Source of the DNA: Larix kaempferi
Taxonomy: Eukaryota > Streptophyta > Pinopsida > Pinales > Pinaceae
Direction: 5' to 3'
NCBI GenBank assembly: GCA_027924585.1
Contig: BSBM01000199.1
Location: 11,605,001-11,669,000 of the forward strand
DNA: 64,000 bases
A program made the position numbers and the translations under genes. Shown in pieces: positions 23,406-33,686 of the stretch (positions within the stretch are counted from its first letter, which is position 1; every line of letters begins with the position of its first letter). The notes under the pieces were generated by a model that saw nothing but the letters and a program-made list of their open reading frames with translations, ran no database searches and was not told the DNA's origin.

Positions 23406-24111
23406 AAGCTTAGGGAATAGTGTAAAGGACTTTTTGCAGGGAAAATATTTTTTTAACTTGTACGAGCTATCTTGCACTTGCTCCAAGAAAATGAAATTTG
23501 CCTAATAAGAGCCTGGAGAGGATGTCTTTTGCATGGAAATGGATGTTGGATGCATGCTAGATTATTCTTGTGTATTTCATATTCTATAGTGAGATCTTTC
23601 TTTGCTGCCTTGAATGATTTCTATGTATTGAATGATCTTTCTGTTTCCTGTGCAAATGATTTTTTCTCCTACATGAGTAATGGAATGTGTTACATGTAAA
23701 TTGGAAGCTATCTTTTAATATCTGTTGCCTTTTGCCGTAGTTGTATCTTCATGGTTTAATGGCTATCTATTGATCTGTAGATGCTTCTTTTAGCACATTA
23801 CTCATACTTATAATTTTTCTCCTTGCAGGGATAGTTTAGGTTTATTTCAGTTTTAGACATAGATTTGTTTTAAGCTTTTCATTTAGATTAATTTAGCTTA
23901 GGCACTTGCATATCATCTTAAACCTTAAAAAAAAAAAAGAATGGTGGATCGGGTCATAACCGGTGTAATTGAAGCAAATCTCCAAATCTAACGGTTGTCG
24001 GAACCGCTAACCGGACGGATTCCCCATACCAAATGGTGGACAATCTAATTGGGATAGTCTATCAGGGAGAATCCCTTTCTGCTTGATGCTGCGATCTTCG
24101 GGGCATCAACA

Positions 24112-24116
24112 AGCCA
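24112..24116. other. Target site duplication of element B, right copy (AGCCA)
   Basis: The five bases directly after the LTR end CATCAACA equal those before the left LTR (4887-4891). Confidence 0.93.
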
Positions 24117-24696
24117 TTTTTTCCTTCAAAGACTCTGAATAGTTATAAATCTGGAAGTAGTTCTTCATACCGGACAACCAAGGTTTAGCTGTCTCTCCCT
24201 TCTTACTTTCTCCATTGAAAGTTGGAGGTCTAATATTTTTGAACTCCCCAGAAATATGCTCATATTCCTTATGTTTTTTCCTTGTGGGTTTGAAATCTCC
24301 TTCACTGCTATCACTAGTGTAGTTACGTTTCTTTCTGCATGTTTCAATTGAATCTCCTGATGAGGTTGAACTGTTATTCACCTTACTGGTTTTCATTCTC
24401 TTATTTTTATTAGTATGAGGCAGATCCTCAACTTTGGAAATATCTTCATTATCTTTCTCTTGTTCCTCAATTTGGCTCTGTTCAAACAACACTTGGTTTA
24501 ATTGTTCTTGTGCTTGCAGAATCCTTTCATTGTCTTGTTTCACCGATCTGATTTCTGCTTTTAATTCATGAAAGGAACGTAACAGTTTTAACGAACTGTT
24601 ATCTAGTTCATCATGCCCTTCTTCTACATAGTGTTGTCCCGAGCTGTGACTGTTTGGATGAAATATGTCGCCTAATTGTTGAGCTGAGTTCTCCAT
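24112..24696 (-). pseudogene. Element A Gag, N-terminal part
   Basis: An ORF of 196 codons starts with MENSAQQLGDIF at 24696. It has a coiled-coil-like stretch (about residues 35-85), a basic Ser-rich linker, and the start of the capsid core (RPPTFNGESKKGETAKPWLSGMKNYF), then ends where element B is inserted. Its continuation lies at 4891 and below. The start codon lies about 130 bases after the primer site. This segment itself has no stop. Confidence 0.85.
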
Positions 24697-24823
24697 ACTT
24701 GTAACTGAAAATAATTTCTGAAATAACTTAATAATTAAATTTTCAAGTTAGTACAATTTTCTGCTGTATAAAATTTTTTTGCTACGTGTTTTTGGACCTC
24801 TTTCAGGCCTATAGTTCGAATCT

Positions 24824-24837
24824 GAGCTCTGATACCA
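24824..24837 (-). other. Primer binding site of element A (initiator Met tRNA type)
   Basis: On the minus strand TGGTATCAGAGCTC matches the 3' end complement of plant initiator tRNA-Met, the commonest primer of plant chromoviruses. It lies two bases inside the LTR terminus and fixes that LTR boundary. Confidence 0.9.
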
Positions 24838-25102
24838 CATGGAACATCCTGAATTTTCATAAAAATTTGAAATTTTTGATAACATCATTAATTACGATAA
24901 TTATAATTGCGGAATAATATTTGTTGATTTCAACAGCATTAAATAAAAAGTTGTTAGTACTAAACATGATTTAATTTCTGTTTAGCAGCAATATGACATT
25001 GACAGATGTAACACATAATTAGCAAACATGATTATGATCACAAATGAGCTTAACAGGTCGAAAATATGATGTGACACTTTTCTTTTGCAATGATACTGAC
25101 AG

Positions 25103-25198
25103 TTTGACTTTGCTGCACAAGGGTGTCCTATGAGGTACCCTGGAGCTTACTTAGCTGCAATGCTAAAGCATATTGAATGTCCTATGTGCAGACGACAG
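25103..25198 (+). pseudogene. Exon-like fragment with half a RING finger, inside the LTR of A
   Basis: A 96-bp block is open in one frame (32 codons) and flanked by AG upstream and CAG|GTAAG downstream. It encodes GCPMRY and then LKHIECPMCRRQ, the C-terminal CxxC end of RING-type E3 ligases. The orientation is opposite to element A. It may be a captured host exon. RING family unknown; chance is not excluded. Confidence 0.4.
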
Positions 25199-26514
25199 GT
25201 AAGAATTTTCATGGCTACGTAGAAACAAAGTACGTGTATAGTTCAATTTCAACGTCGTAATTAAATAAAATGTTAGAATTCTGTTGCGATCCACCATAAG
25301 TATGCAGGTATGGATTTCATAGCTATAATTACTATTTTCAGATGTTATCTTACAACTCCACAATATTTAGAACAAACTCCTCTATGTACGTCATCATGCT
25401 GATAGTTTTGTCGCTGTGATTCTTGTCGTTATTGTAGCTAGCTTTAATGTCGTCTTCAGATAATTGTTTATCTTCCCATTACTGATGTAATAAATGTATC
25501 GCAAAAAATCGTTAAACGTTTGTAATGTGAGAAGATGGTAAGAACTCATAGCATTTAGTTAGCCTTCATGCTAAATTTATATCATTAAATCCATTGAATG
25601 TCTACTATACAAACCCTTCTAATTTTATAACTGTGATAATAGAAATTGCATGGTCGAAATCGTTGTTACAACGATAGTGTTTAATTCTCTTATGTACAAA
25701 CTACATTAATCGTAATTCTATAAAGGTTTAACTAGACTTGATACTTGTAAGCTTCTAAGGGCATATATGTAGTATCACTGCTTATAAGTGAACTATGTCA
25801 ATTTTTATGACCAAGGTTGTTTTAATACTATTCCATAAACCATATTTCTAAAAATTAAAAACTATAACGCTTACCTTTGATAATATATAAACTTTGAAAA
25901 GTTGTCCTATATAACCATATGATTCTATAATACGACCTATCTTGGAACTATGTAATCGTTGGTTGATATAACACTATAATGAATGTCGTGGAATGTAACT
26001 TAGAGCCCATACGAAGTTAGGATTCGACTTAACATAACATATAATGTTATAATGTCATGTATTAGGGTTTGAAAGTATAACGTTGGGAAAAGAACACTCA
26101 CATGCAATAAATTGTGATGGACATGTTGATGGTTAAAAGTGATACGAATCGATGTTGGCGAATGTGATACAGGCCTACATTAATGGCCACCCATAATGTA
26201 TGTGTGACGGGGATTCAACAAGTCTCCACGTAAGTGAAAGCTTAAGCATGCGATGACTGTAATAGTGCCATGTAATAAATCTTCATTGAAGGTCCTCCAA
26301 GCTGGCTGTCGATGCACCCATCGTAAGTTAGACATGGTAATGTCGTGTTATGGCAATGAATGAGAAATTAAGTGTTGGTTGTTTGCTCCAATACAAAGAG
26401 TGTTGGCATGATTTCAACCGTTTATCAACTTTACTCATGATCGTTGGATCTAACCCTAGAATTGGGTTGATGTTTTGGTTTGACAAGAGTGTTTGTAGTT
26501 CATTGTTACGTCAG

Positions 26515-26600
26515 TCTTGGTAGTGTGGCCGACAGGCTGCTGCTTTGTAGGGTTGGAAGACGAGGGTTTCGACCCTGGGACCTGTAAGTGGTTTTAAAAT
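26515..26600 (+). repeat. Possible tRNA-derived (SINE-like) segment in LTR of A
   Basis: The stretch has a loose A-box-like part (GTGGCCGACAGG) and a B-box-like part (GGGTTTCGACCC) about 35 bases apart, then CTGGGACCTG. The B-box has one extra T. No target duplication or tail was identified. Confidence 0.22.
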
Positions 26601-29270
26601 AGTGCAGGTTTCATCTTTTGTAATGGCGTAAACAATGTTGGGTGTTGGGTTTACAATGCTATTGAGTTGACAAGTTAGTTATTCATCTCTCTTATATTTT
26701 TAATGGGATGATATCTTCCTTCAACCGAATTGGAAGGTAGTCTGCTTTCGTCAGAAGAAGGGAGTTCTTTGTTCAATGGCTTATGTACAAGCTTTGGCCT
26801 TCAATCTGTATAGGTAATCAATTTCCCAACTCAGAATTCATAATATTGTTTCGTTTAAAGTTTTAATAGATATGATGATTAATGTTTATGTGTTTGTTTT
26901 GGCAGGCACCGGTTTCGAAAGGGAAACACGCACCAGGTTTTGGAAAGAGGAATGGCAAAGCTCTAATTCGGGTAAGCTCTGGGTCTTCAAAAACCCTCGT
27001 AGGTGCTCTCCATATGAGGTTGCTGTGTTTTCAAAGGATGAGTAATAGGTCCTTGCCATGATTCGTCGTTGTTGTTGGTTGAAGAACTTCAAAGCACATT
27101 TATTCAAAAAATGTATGTTCAATGCTGTGACTTATCGTTTGTTTATGTGTAACTTGGTTTCATACCTTGCTACTTATCTTCGTCGAACTGGAATTTGTAA
27201 AACTCGCCAATGCTGAGGGTTTTAAGGACTCGTTTTAAATGTTGAACTTGGGACTAAACCCTGTATGATTTTGTTTTGGAAAACATGTTGTAATTTTATT
27301 TTCTGAGAACATCAAGTTCATTTTATTGAGAATGGAACTTGTACTGGTTAAAACTATTGAGCCATGACCTGTTTTGTTTAAGTTATAAGAAATGATAAAA
27401 GGAGCCGAGGCTCGTTTCCAGTGAATACGATGCTCTCTTCTCGGCAATGAAAATGTATGCTATTTATTTTTGTGTAAAATCGTCTATGTTATATAACTTA
27501 ATGTTGTAGGTTGACATCGTGATTTTCGTTCTATACTAGGGTTTGTGAAACTTGTCTTAGATGATAGCTCTGTAATATGTGCTGTTTGGAATGGTGTTCA
27601 AATCGTTGTAATGGGAATGAACGGACCAAACCCTAGTTTGCGTTTTGTTTGAATAGGAAGTAAATGTTTGAAAATGAATTTTCAAAAGAACTATGGTTCG
27701 ATCCAAAGCCTGTGTAGATTGAGTTTGCAAAACGATAATAATGGGGATCGAAATTTACTAGGTTTTTATACGAGTCTCAGTTTGGAAATCGTCACCTTCA
27801 GTTTAGAATATCTATAGAATAAAATGATTGTTTGGCAATAAAATGTTTATAATATATGCGAATAGGGTGAAGAATAATGAAACAAGGTTTAACATGTTTT
27901 TAAAATATTTGAAAGGATAATAAACAAAGCAATTGTTACAATCGGGTAATGAAAACAATGTGTGTGTAGACTGTTAAGCTGTGAAGACTGTGTAAAAAGG
28001 TTGTTATTTACAGCTCTGATATAGTGAATACATTTGTTCATTTACAACTATCTTATTTATAATGCAGACATAATATAATGTGTAGGAATATGAATTCTAC
28101 CTATTTCTTATGTACATAGTAAACATAAGAAAATAAATACAAAGTGTCTGTACATGAAATAATTGATATTTGTTTTCTAGAATTCATGAAGTACTATAAA
28201 ACATTTTAAATATTATACTGTACTTTCTACTGTTATTACCTTAGGACAGAAACTGATAAACATATAAATTACTGTATCTATCTATTGAATCAAATGGAAA
28301 ATTGCCTATCCTGTAATCTATTCTTAATTTGTGTATCTATACTAGAGTACGATGCATAAAACAACATGTGGAAAAATGTCGATACTGGTTTATCAATTCA
28401 AAATCATCATTAAACTTTAACATTCAGACTTTAAACAAATTCAGAAATGATTCTCCTTCCAACCAGAAAACAAAGATTACTAATTTTACTGAAAAGAACT
28501 ATTAACTGAGGTAAAGTAGAAAATTTGTAAAACCTGGATAAATCTGTAGGGCAACAAATAGCCCAAGAAGACTGTTCCACCCAACCAATTCCTGAAAGCA
28601 GTTAAGTACTTTCGTTAGGACCCCCGAGCCTATTCACTGAACCACTAGGAGGAAGAAACTTAGGAATTTAGGACTTCTTCTTGCAGTAGCAATTAACTTC
28701 TGAATCTTCAATAGCTAGCAATCCAATAGACCTGCACCAGCATCTCTGGTTCTTCTCAGCAATATGCATACTTAAGATTGCACTCACAACTAGCCTCCCT
28801 ATTCGAATCTCTTAGTGATCACCTAATGCACATGAGGAAAATATTTATGCAGAAAATATTGTGTAAGAGCTGCCTGCTCAATTCGAATTTGCATTTTGTA
28901 GGATGCCTAGGCCTTTTCAGATGTTATTGGGTCATTAAATGAGCTTCCTGCTCACTCCCTCCACCTGGGGGATAATGCCACATTTTTAGGGGTAGTTGTC
29001 CCATAACCAATAGCTATTGATGTGATGCAATTGCTGCCATCTGTCCCATACTTTCCAACAGCTTCCATTCCTCCTAGTGGGTCAGTGAACACTCATTTAA
29101 TAATCCCCTTGGGTGTTTGTCTCCTAATTAATTTATTTAAATAATAATATTCAGTAATTACACTCATCCTTGATCAAAACTGATCATAATTACAAAACTT
29201 TGTAATTAAATTTAACATAAAGTATTTTGCAAATAAAAATAATAATTTCAGAAATTTGGGTAGGTGACAA

Positions 29271-30363
29271 AAGGAGGAGCTTAATAGGAAAATTCAACAT
29301 CTAGAAGCTGAAAGGAGAGCTTTGTCAATCCAAGCAAGAGCATCAGAGGTAGAAAAAAGACAACTTGAAGATAAGAACCTGAAGCTGAAATCCAAGAAAC
29401 TTGATTTCATCCAACAGATTGACGAGTTAAAAGAAAATATTGCAAAACTAGAGAAATGCGAGGAACTGCTAGAGCATCAACTACAGCTTGCAAACAAAAA
29501 AGTAGGTGACATGACCCCTTTTCATGAACAAGCTCGTGAAATATTGACAATGACTTGTGATTTCCAGACACTCATATCAGAAGGAATCTACAAATTGAAA
29601 GCAATGATGGCCAGGATGAAACAAATTAATGCCGAAACCAACAGAATAGAAAGAAACACACTTGTATTGCTGGAGATATTAACAAGCACATTCAATGGAG
29701 AAAAGGGAAATCAAGATTCCCAAAAACTCTCCCCCTTAAGTATGATTCTGAATACGCACTTTGACCTATTCTAAAGATTGCGGAGTAAAGTTGAACACTA
29801 TGAGATTACATACCTATGAACAATGTAAGAACTTGTACCTCAAAATACGAGCTACTCATGAGTCTTTCAAAATGATCATGCCCCAAAGTATAGAATATTT
29901 GATCATGCCCCAAAGTATAGAAGATTTTCTAGATAAAACACAACGCTTATCTGAGCTAAGAAAAACCTTGAAAGAGGAAATTGACTATGTGAAGAAGCTA
30001 GCCACTTTAACCCTAGAGGACCTACACCAGTTCATCAGCAGAGCCTCCATTCATGCACACCTCCTCGAAAAAAGTCATCAAGCTACAATGGAAGAAATAC
30101 TCATCCTTAAGGAAGAGCTTGTTAAACAAGAAGTGTCCTTTAGATTTTTGGTTCCCTTAGCTGGAAGCATTATTATAAGAGATGCAAATCAGTGGATAAG
30201 TTATATAGAAGAGGAAGAGAGGAAACTAGCAGCATCACAAGCCCCATTAGAAGCATCAGTTGCTCCACTAGTATCAGTAACTCCAGTAGCCTCACTATCA
30301 GAATCAACAATACCAGCATCTATAGAGGTGCCTAAATCCCCAAAAGTGCCAACCCAAGGATGA
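29271..30363 (+). pseudogene. LTR-borne accessory gene, C-terminal fragment (E)
   Basis: The coiled-coil part reads KEELNRKIQHLEAE, then GDMTPFHEQAREILTM and IYKLKAMMARMKQINAETNR, matching DMSPFHELS and LKAMMVRLKEVNAE of element B. A frameshift near 29765 separates it from the conserved end (DLHQFISRASIHAHLLEK, SIIIRDANQWISYIEEEE). A 27-bp in-frame tandem duplication (from 29874) repeats nine residues (IMPQSIE). The stop is at 30361-30363. The N-terminal two thirds are missing. Confidence 0.75.
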
Positions 30364-30525
30364 AGTACCTTGACCACATTTTGAAAAAGCCAACACACCC
30401 TTCTAAGTTTATAATTTTGGTTTTATACTTTGGGACATAAATAGAACATTCTAAATTTATTTCTCGTTATTTTGTAAATAATTCGGATATTTATCCTTTT
30501 TTGTAAAATAGGCATTTTGTAAAGC

Positions 30526-30534
30526 TATATATAG
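30526..30534 (+). promoter_or_regulatory. TATA box of LTR fragment E
   Basis: TATATATAG lies 163 bases after the accessory gene stop and about 680 before the LTR end, after GGCATTTTGTAAAG, which is also found before the TATA of element B. Confidence 0.55.
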
Positions 30535-31216
30535 CTAAGTTAGCAAGAAGGACTTTTGGCAAATGAAATAATTTTCCTTTTATGTAAAAGAACTACTTCA
30601 GCTACATGAATGGAGAAAATAATTTTGGCCTGTGAATGCTGGTGCATTCTTTTGTATGGAGTTATCATGGATGTTTTTGGAACTATTTCAGCAATTTTCA
30701 TCTATATTCAATGAGATCTTTCCTATCTTATATGAATTAATTCTATGCCGTGAATCATTTCATTTTCTTTGGAAAAATTTATGTGCCTTGTGAGTAATGA
30801 AATACTTCAATTAAAATCAAAGTTATCTTTTGTATCATTTAGATTCAGCTGAAATGCATCTATGTGATTTAATAACTATCTGTTGAAATCTTTAGATGTA
30901 TTCTTCATTTTACCGCTCATAATTTAAAGCTCTGCTCCTTGCAACAATAGGTTAATTTAAGTTAAATAGCTTAGAACATATTTTTTTAATTGCATGCATT
31001 TAGATTAAGGCACTAGCATAGCATTCTTTAATACAAAATTACATAAACAGTGGATTGAACCGCAACTGATAAAATAAACAAATCTTTAAAGCTTACATGG
31101 TGGCCGGACCGTTAACCGGTCGGATTTCTCACAACAAATAATGAGCGATCTAATTGGGATTGCTTCTCGGGGAGAATCCCTTACTGCTTGATGCTGCGCA
31201 TTTTGAGGCATCAAGA

Positions 31217-31599
31217 GAACATCATTCTCTAGCACAAACTATTTTCAACATAAACATAAATGCGAAAGGCAGTAGCATTAAAGTAAAATCAACCCTAAAC
31301 CTTCATGAATTACAAAAAAACACCTTTACACAAACTTTCCATTTCTGACTTTCATACCTTCGGTGTTTCTTTTGCCCCTCCAGGGGAAAATGCTAGTATA
31401 ATGTCACGTAGCTGTATAAGACATATTATAATGTCATGTAGATGTATAAGGGCTAACTAAAATGCCTCTGATTTGTCCAATAATTCTTGTCCAAATCACA
31501 ATTTGGATGATTAATGTAGTTTTAAAATTTGGTAATTAATCTAAAACAAGCAATCTTAATTTCTAAAATCCCAAAAATGAGATCAATAATATTACACAT
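31217..31599. other. Host-type spacer left of element C
   Basis: This stretch is AT-rich with no convincing gene. It has a short near-repeat: TATAATGTCACGTAGCTGTATAAG (near 31397) recurs with changes near 31431. The last bases CACAT before element C nearly match CACAC after it. Confidence 0.5.
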
Positions 31600-32045
31600 T
31601 GTTGGAGAGAACTTCCGCAGCATTTAGGAAGCTGCTAATTTTGGGAAGGATAACTAATTTTGGAGAGAAAGTACCAATTTTGGCGGTAAGACAAAGATAT
31701 CGCCGAAGCGCAAATTCCGGCGGGAATCACGGCGATAGGTACAGAAAAGTCAAGCATGTGGTACAAATAAGAGGCCGAAGGGAGAGCTCAACCACCGCAA
31801 TAAAGGCGTCGGAGATGAAGAGAGGGTTCAGCTACCCTCATTAAAGAAGAAGGACTACAGTCAGCGTTGCTTGAACCAAGAAGAAGCGACGGGCCGATGC
31901 ATTAAAGACTAAGGACTGCAGGAAGCGGCGACGAGACAGAAGGCGGCCATGGAAGTACAGCCAGTTGACTGTAAGTGGTTAGGGTTGAGTCACTGTTGGT
32001 ATAAGGCCCACAGTTTTGTAACTGCGATGAGACCTTCGGGCCATC

Positions 32046-32054
32046 TATATATAG
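32046..32054 (+). promoter_or_regulatory. TATA box of element C LTR
   Basis: TATATATAG stands in a GC-richer context about 450 bases into the LTR; the copy in the 3' LTR is at 43749-43757. R would start about 30 bases downstream, giving a long R-U5 of about 1.07 kb. Confidence 0.6.
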
Positions 32055-32811
32055 TAGTCTTTTTATAGGATAAGGGGTTGGCCACATAGTGATAGAGACA
32101 TCAGGTAGAGGCTAGCCAAGTCTGTTGTTGCAGAGTCTGGACATCCCCGAGAGAACATAGGGCTAACCTGTTGAGAGATAGTGCGATCCGCAGGGATTGT
32201 GAGAGAAAGAGAGTGCATTGTAAAAGGCAGGAAGAGGAAGAGGTCTATAGAGAAGGGCTCCCACTGAGGTGGAGTTTCCCAGAAGACCCTTGTTGTAAAG
32301 AGTGGAATGGAGCTGTGTTTATCCTTCAGAGTTGTAAACAAGAACCGCAGTTCCCCTGGGCGCAGTTCTCGCCCTGGGAGTAACAGCGTGCTTATCTAAG
32401 TCGCACTATTGTATTTGTGTAGCTACTGCTCTCATGCACTTGTCTGTGTTATATATGAATGCTTCAGTCTGTTATAAGTAGTGTACATGGTCGTCAGTTT
32501 AACTTCTGAATGATGTATAATAATTGTGATAACCATAGCTACCCGCATAGCAACTAGATAATTGTTAACAGAGGATAATGTGCGAGTATGAACTGAATGT
32601 AAGTCATGAATGGTCTACTTAGACCCTGCTCAAAGTAATATTCTACTTAATTACGTTGCCGCGCGATATCAAGGGTCAAGTTCATTAGCGAGGGGTATGC
32701 TTGGAGACTGAATGTTGTTGCTAACTTCAGTACCAGGATAGGAATAGCTGAGACCACCTATTAATCCAGGAAGCGGTCAAAGTTCACTTACCGCAGGAAC
32801 TAGAAGGGGAA

Positions 32812-32896
32812 GATATCGCGCCTACGATATCTTAGGCATCGCTAGACGGTCTCACATAGGGGAAGACTTATCGCATTCCCTGCGTAATGCGATAAG
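32812..32896. other. Two perfect inverted repeats in R-U5 of element C
   Basis: GATATCG-6-CGATATC lies at 32812-32831, and CTTATCGCATT-8-AATGCGATAAG at 32867-32896 (11-bp perfect stem). Both are unchanged in the 3' LTR (44515-44534 and 44570-44599). They would form RNA hairpins in the 5' leader; dimerisation or packaging roles are possible. Confidence 0.75.
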
Positions 32897-33155
32897 ACGG
32901 AGGCGTAGCCGGAGTAATGGAATGAGATAGTCAGCTCCAGAGGAAGGGGTTAAGGTGGGTTTAAGCACCCTGGATGCCTCGGAACTTGGCTGAGGACACT
33001 TGAGTCTTCTGCCTCCCATTAGAATCACTTCGGGTGAGACTTCAGGTTGCTTCTGCGACCTGTTGCCGAAAGGGCCAGTGAGCTAAGGGTTCTGTTGGTC
33101 TAAAAGATTACCGTCAGCCCGGGTCTACTAGAAGAGAAAAAGAAAGATCAACAAA

Positions 33156-33175
33156 TGGTTCCGTTGCCGGTTTGA
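33156..33175 (+). other. Primer binding site of element C
   Basis: TGGTTCCGTTGCCGGTTTGA lies two bases after the LTR. Its complement looks like a full tRNA 3' end: CCA, acceptor strand and T-arm with TTCAAA. The tRNA identity is not determined. Confidence 0.75.
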
Positions 33176-33188
33176 ACACATTGAGCTG

Positions 33189-33671
33189 ATGTTCTGTTGG
33201 CATCCTACCAAGCAAGAACTTAACCAGTGGGTTGAGTCAAAAGAAAGAGAGTTTGCTGCAAAAGAAAACAAGAATCCTAGACTGAGCACTGAGGCTTGGC
33301 TACAGAAGCACATTTTTACAGATCTCCACGAGATATTCTTCGTAACTTATGCTATTGAGTTATATGGTTGGTTATCAAAGCTTGCTGACAACAGCGGTGT
33401 CAAGAAGAATCGAGAAGTTGTCTGGACAGCAGAGCTGATGCAGACCTTGAAAGGTGTCGATCACCCCATCTCACGCGCAGTAGACTTCTGGCTTGCGAGT
33501 CTGCTGGAAGGCTTCATCACAGAGTTCGCGGTTGATCAGAGAAAGAGTTTCAACGCAGCAGAACGGTACTTCTTCAAGGGTTATCGCGGTAAGTACCTAA
33601 ATTCTCTAAGTCTGTCCATTAAGCAATTACTATATGAAAAAGGAGTACTGGATATACTCTCAGATGAATAG
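33189..33671 (+). CDS. Element C ORF1, upstream of gag (160 aa), unknown function
   Basis: The ATG at 33189 follows the primer site by about a dozen bases. The product is mostly helical in appearance and Trp/Phe-rich (CWHPTKQELNQWVESKE; LHEIFFVTYAIELYGWLSKLAD; RAVDFWLASLLEGF). It ends with two consecutive TAG codons, 12 bases before the gag ATG and in the same frame. Extra ORFs ahead of gag are known in Ogre-type Tat elements; I cannot show homology. No signal peptide or membrane segment is clear. It may be a separate protein or an N-terminal extension separated by stops. Confidence 0.65.
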   Translation: MFCWHPTKQELNQWVESKEREFAAKENKNPRLSTEAWLQKHIFTDLHEIFFVTYAIELYGWLSKLADNSGVKKNREVVWTAELMQTLKGVDHPISRAVDFWLASLLEGFITEFAVDQRKSFNAAERYFFKGYRGKYLNSLSLSIKQLLYEKGVLDILSDE

Positions 33672-33686
33672 TAGCATGATATTGTA

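Larger units (their letters stand above)
4892..24111 (+). mobile_element. Element B: Tat-like Ty3/gypsy retrotransposon with a gene inside each LTR (19.2 kb)
   Basis: Two long direct repeats (4892-10894 and 18087-24111) start TGTTGTTGC and end GCATCAACA, flanked by AGCCA target duplications. The 7.19-kb internal part encodes Gag, PR, archaeal-type RNase H, RT, a degenerate gypsy RNase H and INT in one reading frame from 10927 to about 17022. That frame has about eleven internal stops and, as far as I see, no frameshift. Dual RNase H is known from plant Tat elements. The two LTR copies differ by roughly 5-6% in the stretches I compared. The element sits inside gag of element A, so it inserted later than A. 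Confidence 0.95.
18087..24111 (+). repeat. 3' LTR of element B (6.0 kb, gene-bearing)
   Basis: This is the second copy of the LTR, beginning TGTTGTTGCAGC and ending GGGGCATCAACA. It holds the same order of parts as the 5' LTR: array, hairpin, TATA, predicted intron, gene, second TATA, U5. The total differs by about 22 bases from the 5' copy through small indels. Confidence 0.94.
1..29269 (-). mobile_element. Element A: chromovirus-type Ty3/gypsy retrotransposon, interrupted by element B
   Basis: This is a minus-strand LTR retrotransposon. Bases 1-925 match 28345-29269 closely, and both end in GGTGACA, so they are the same end of two LTRs. Reading on the minus strand, the order is 5' LTR, iMet-type primer site, gag, PR, RT, RNase H, INT, chromodomain, polypurine tract, 3' LTR. 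Element B (4892-24111) splits gag. Without B the internal part is about 4.7 kb, small for the 4.4-kb LTR. The left end lies outside the window. The coding part holds many in-frame stops, one INT deletion and a frameshift, so this copy is dead. The chromodomain and the PR-RT-RNH-INT order support a chromovirus; the clade within it is not determined. Confidence 0.9.
24840..29269 (-). repeat. 5' LTR of element A (4.4 kb)
   Basis: On the plus strand it begins TGGAACATCC and ends GGTGACA. The last 925 bases match 1-925. The rest can be compared only outside the window. The interior is AT-rich with no long ORF, but holds an exon-like RING segment (25103-25198), another exon-like block (about 26906-26975) and a tRNA-like stretch near 26515-26590. 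An LTR this long is unusual for a chromovirus with a 4.7-kb interior. Confidence 0.8.
29270..31216 (+). repeat. Fragment E: 3' part of an older B-like LTR, cut by element A
   Basis: The sequence starts in coding frame at the edge of element A and runs through the C-terminal part of the accessory gene, a TATA box, U5-like sequence and an end resembling the B LTR terminus (GGGGAGAATCCCTTACTGCTTG, then GGCATCAA). No primer site follows, so it is a 3' LTR or a solo LTR. Element A inserted into it; the rest should lie left of the window. Confidence 0.75.
31600..33153 (+). repeat. 5' LTR of element C
   Basis: The 1554-bp LTR has the TATA box TATATATAG at 32046-32054 and two perfect inverted repeats (32812-32831 and 32867-32896). 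No ORF of note; short ORFs in it are identical in the 3' LTR and look accidental. Confidence 0.95.

Noticed and set aside
24824-24837. tRNA-Met gene
   Set aside because: Only the 3' end complement of the tRNA is present and it abuts an LTR, so it is a primer binding site.
31599-32383. Short ORFs in the LTRs of element C (also 43290-44086)
   Set aside because: They are under 95 codons, overlap on both strands, match no family and lie across the promoter; identity between the two LTRs follows from recent insertion.
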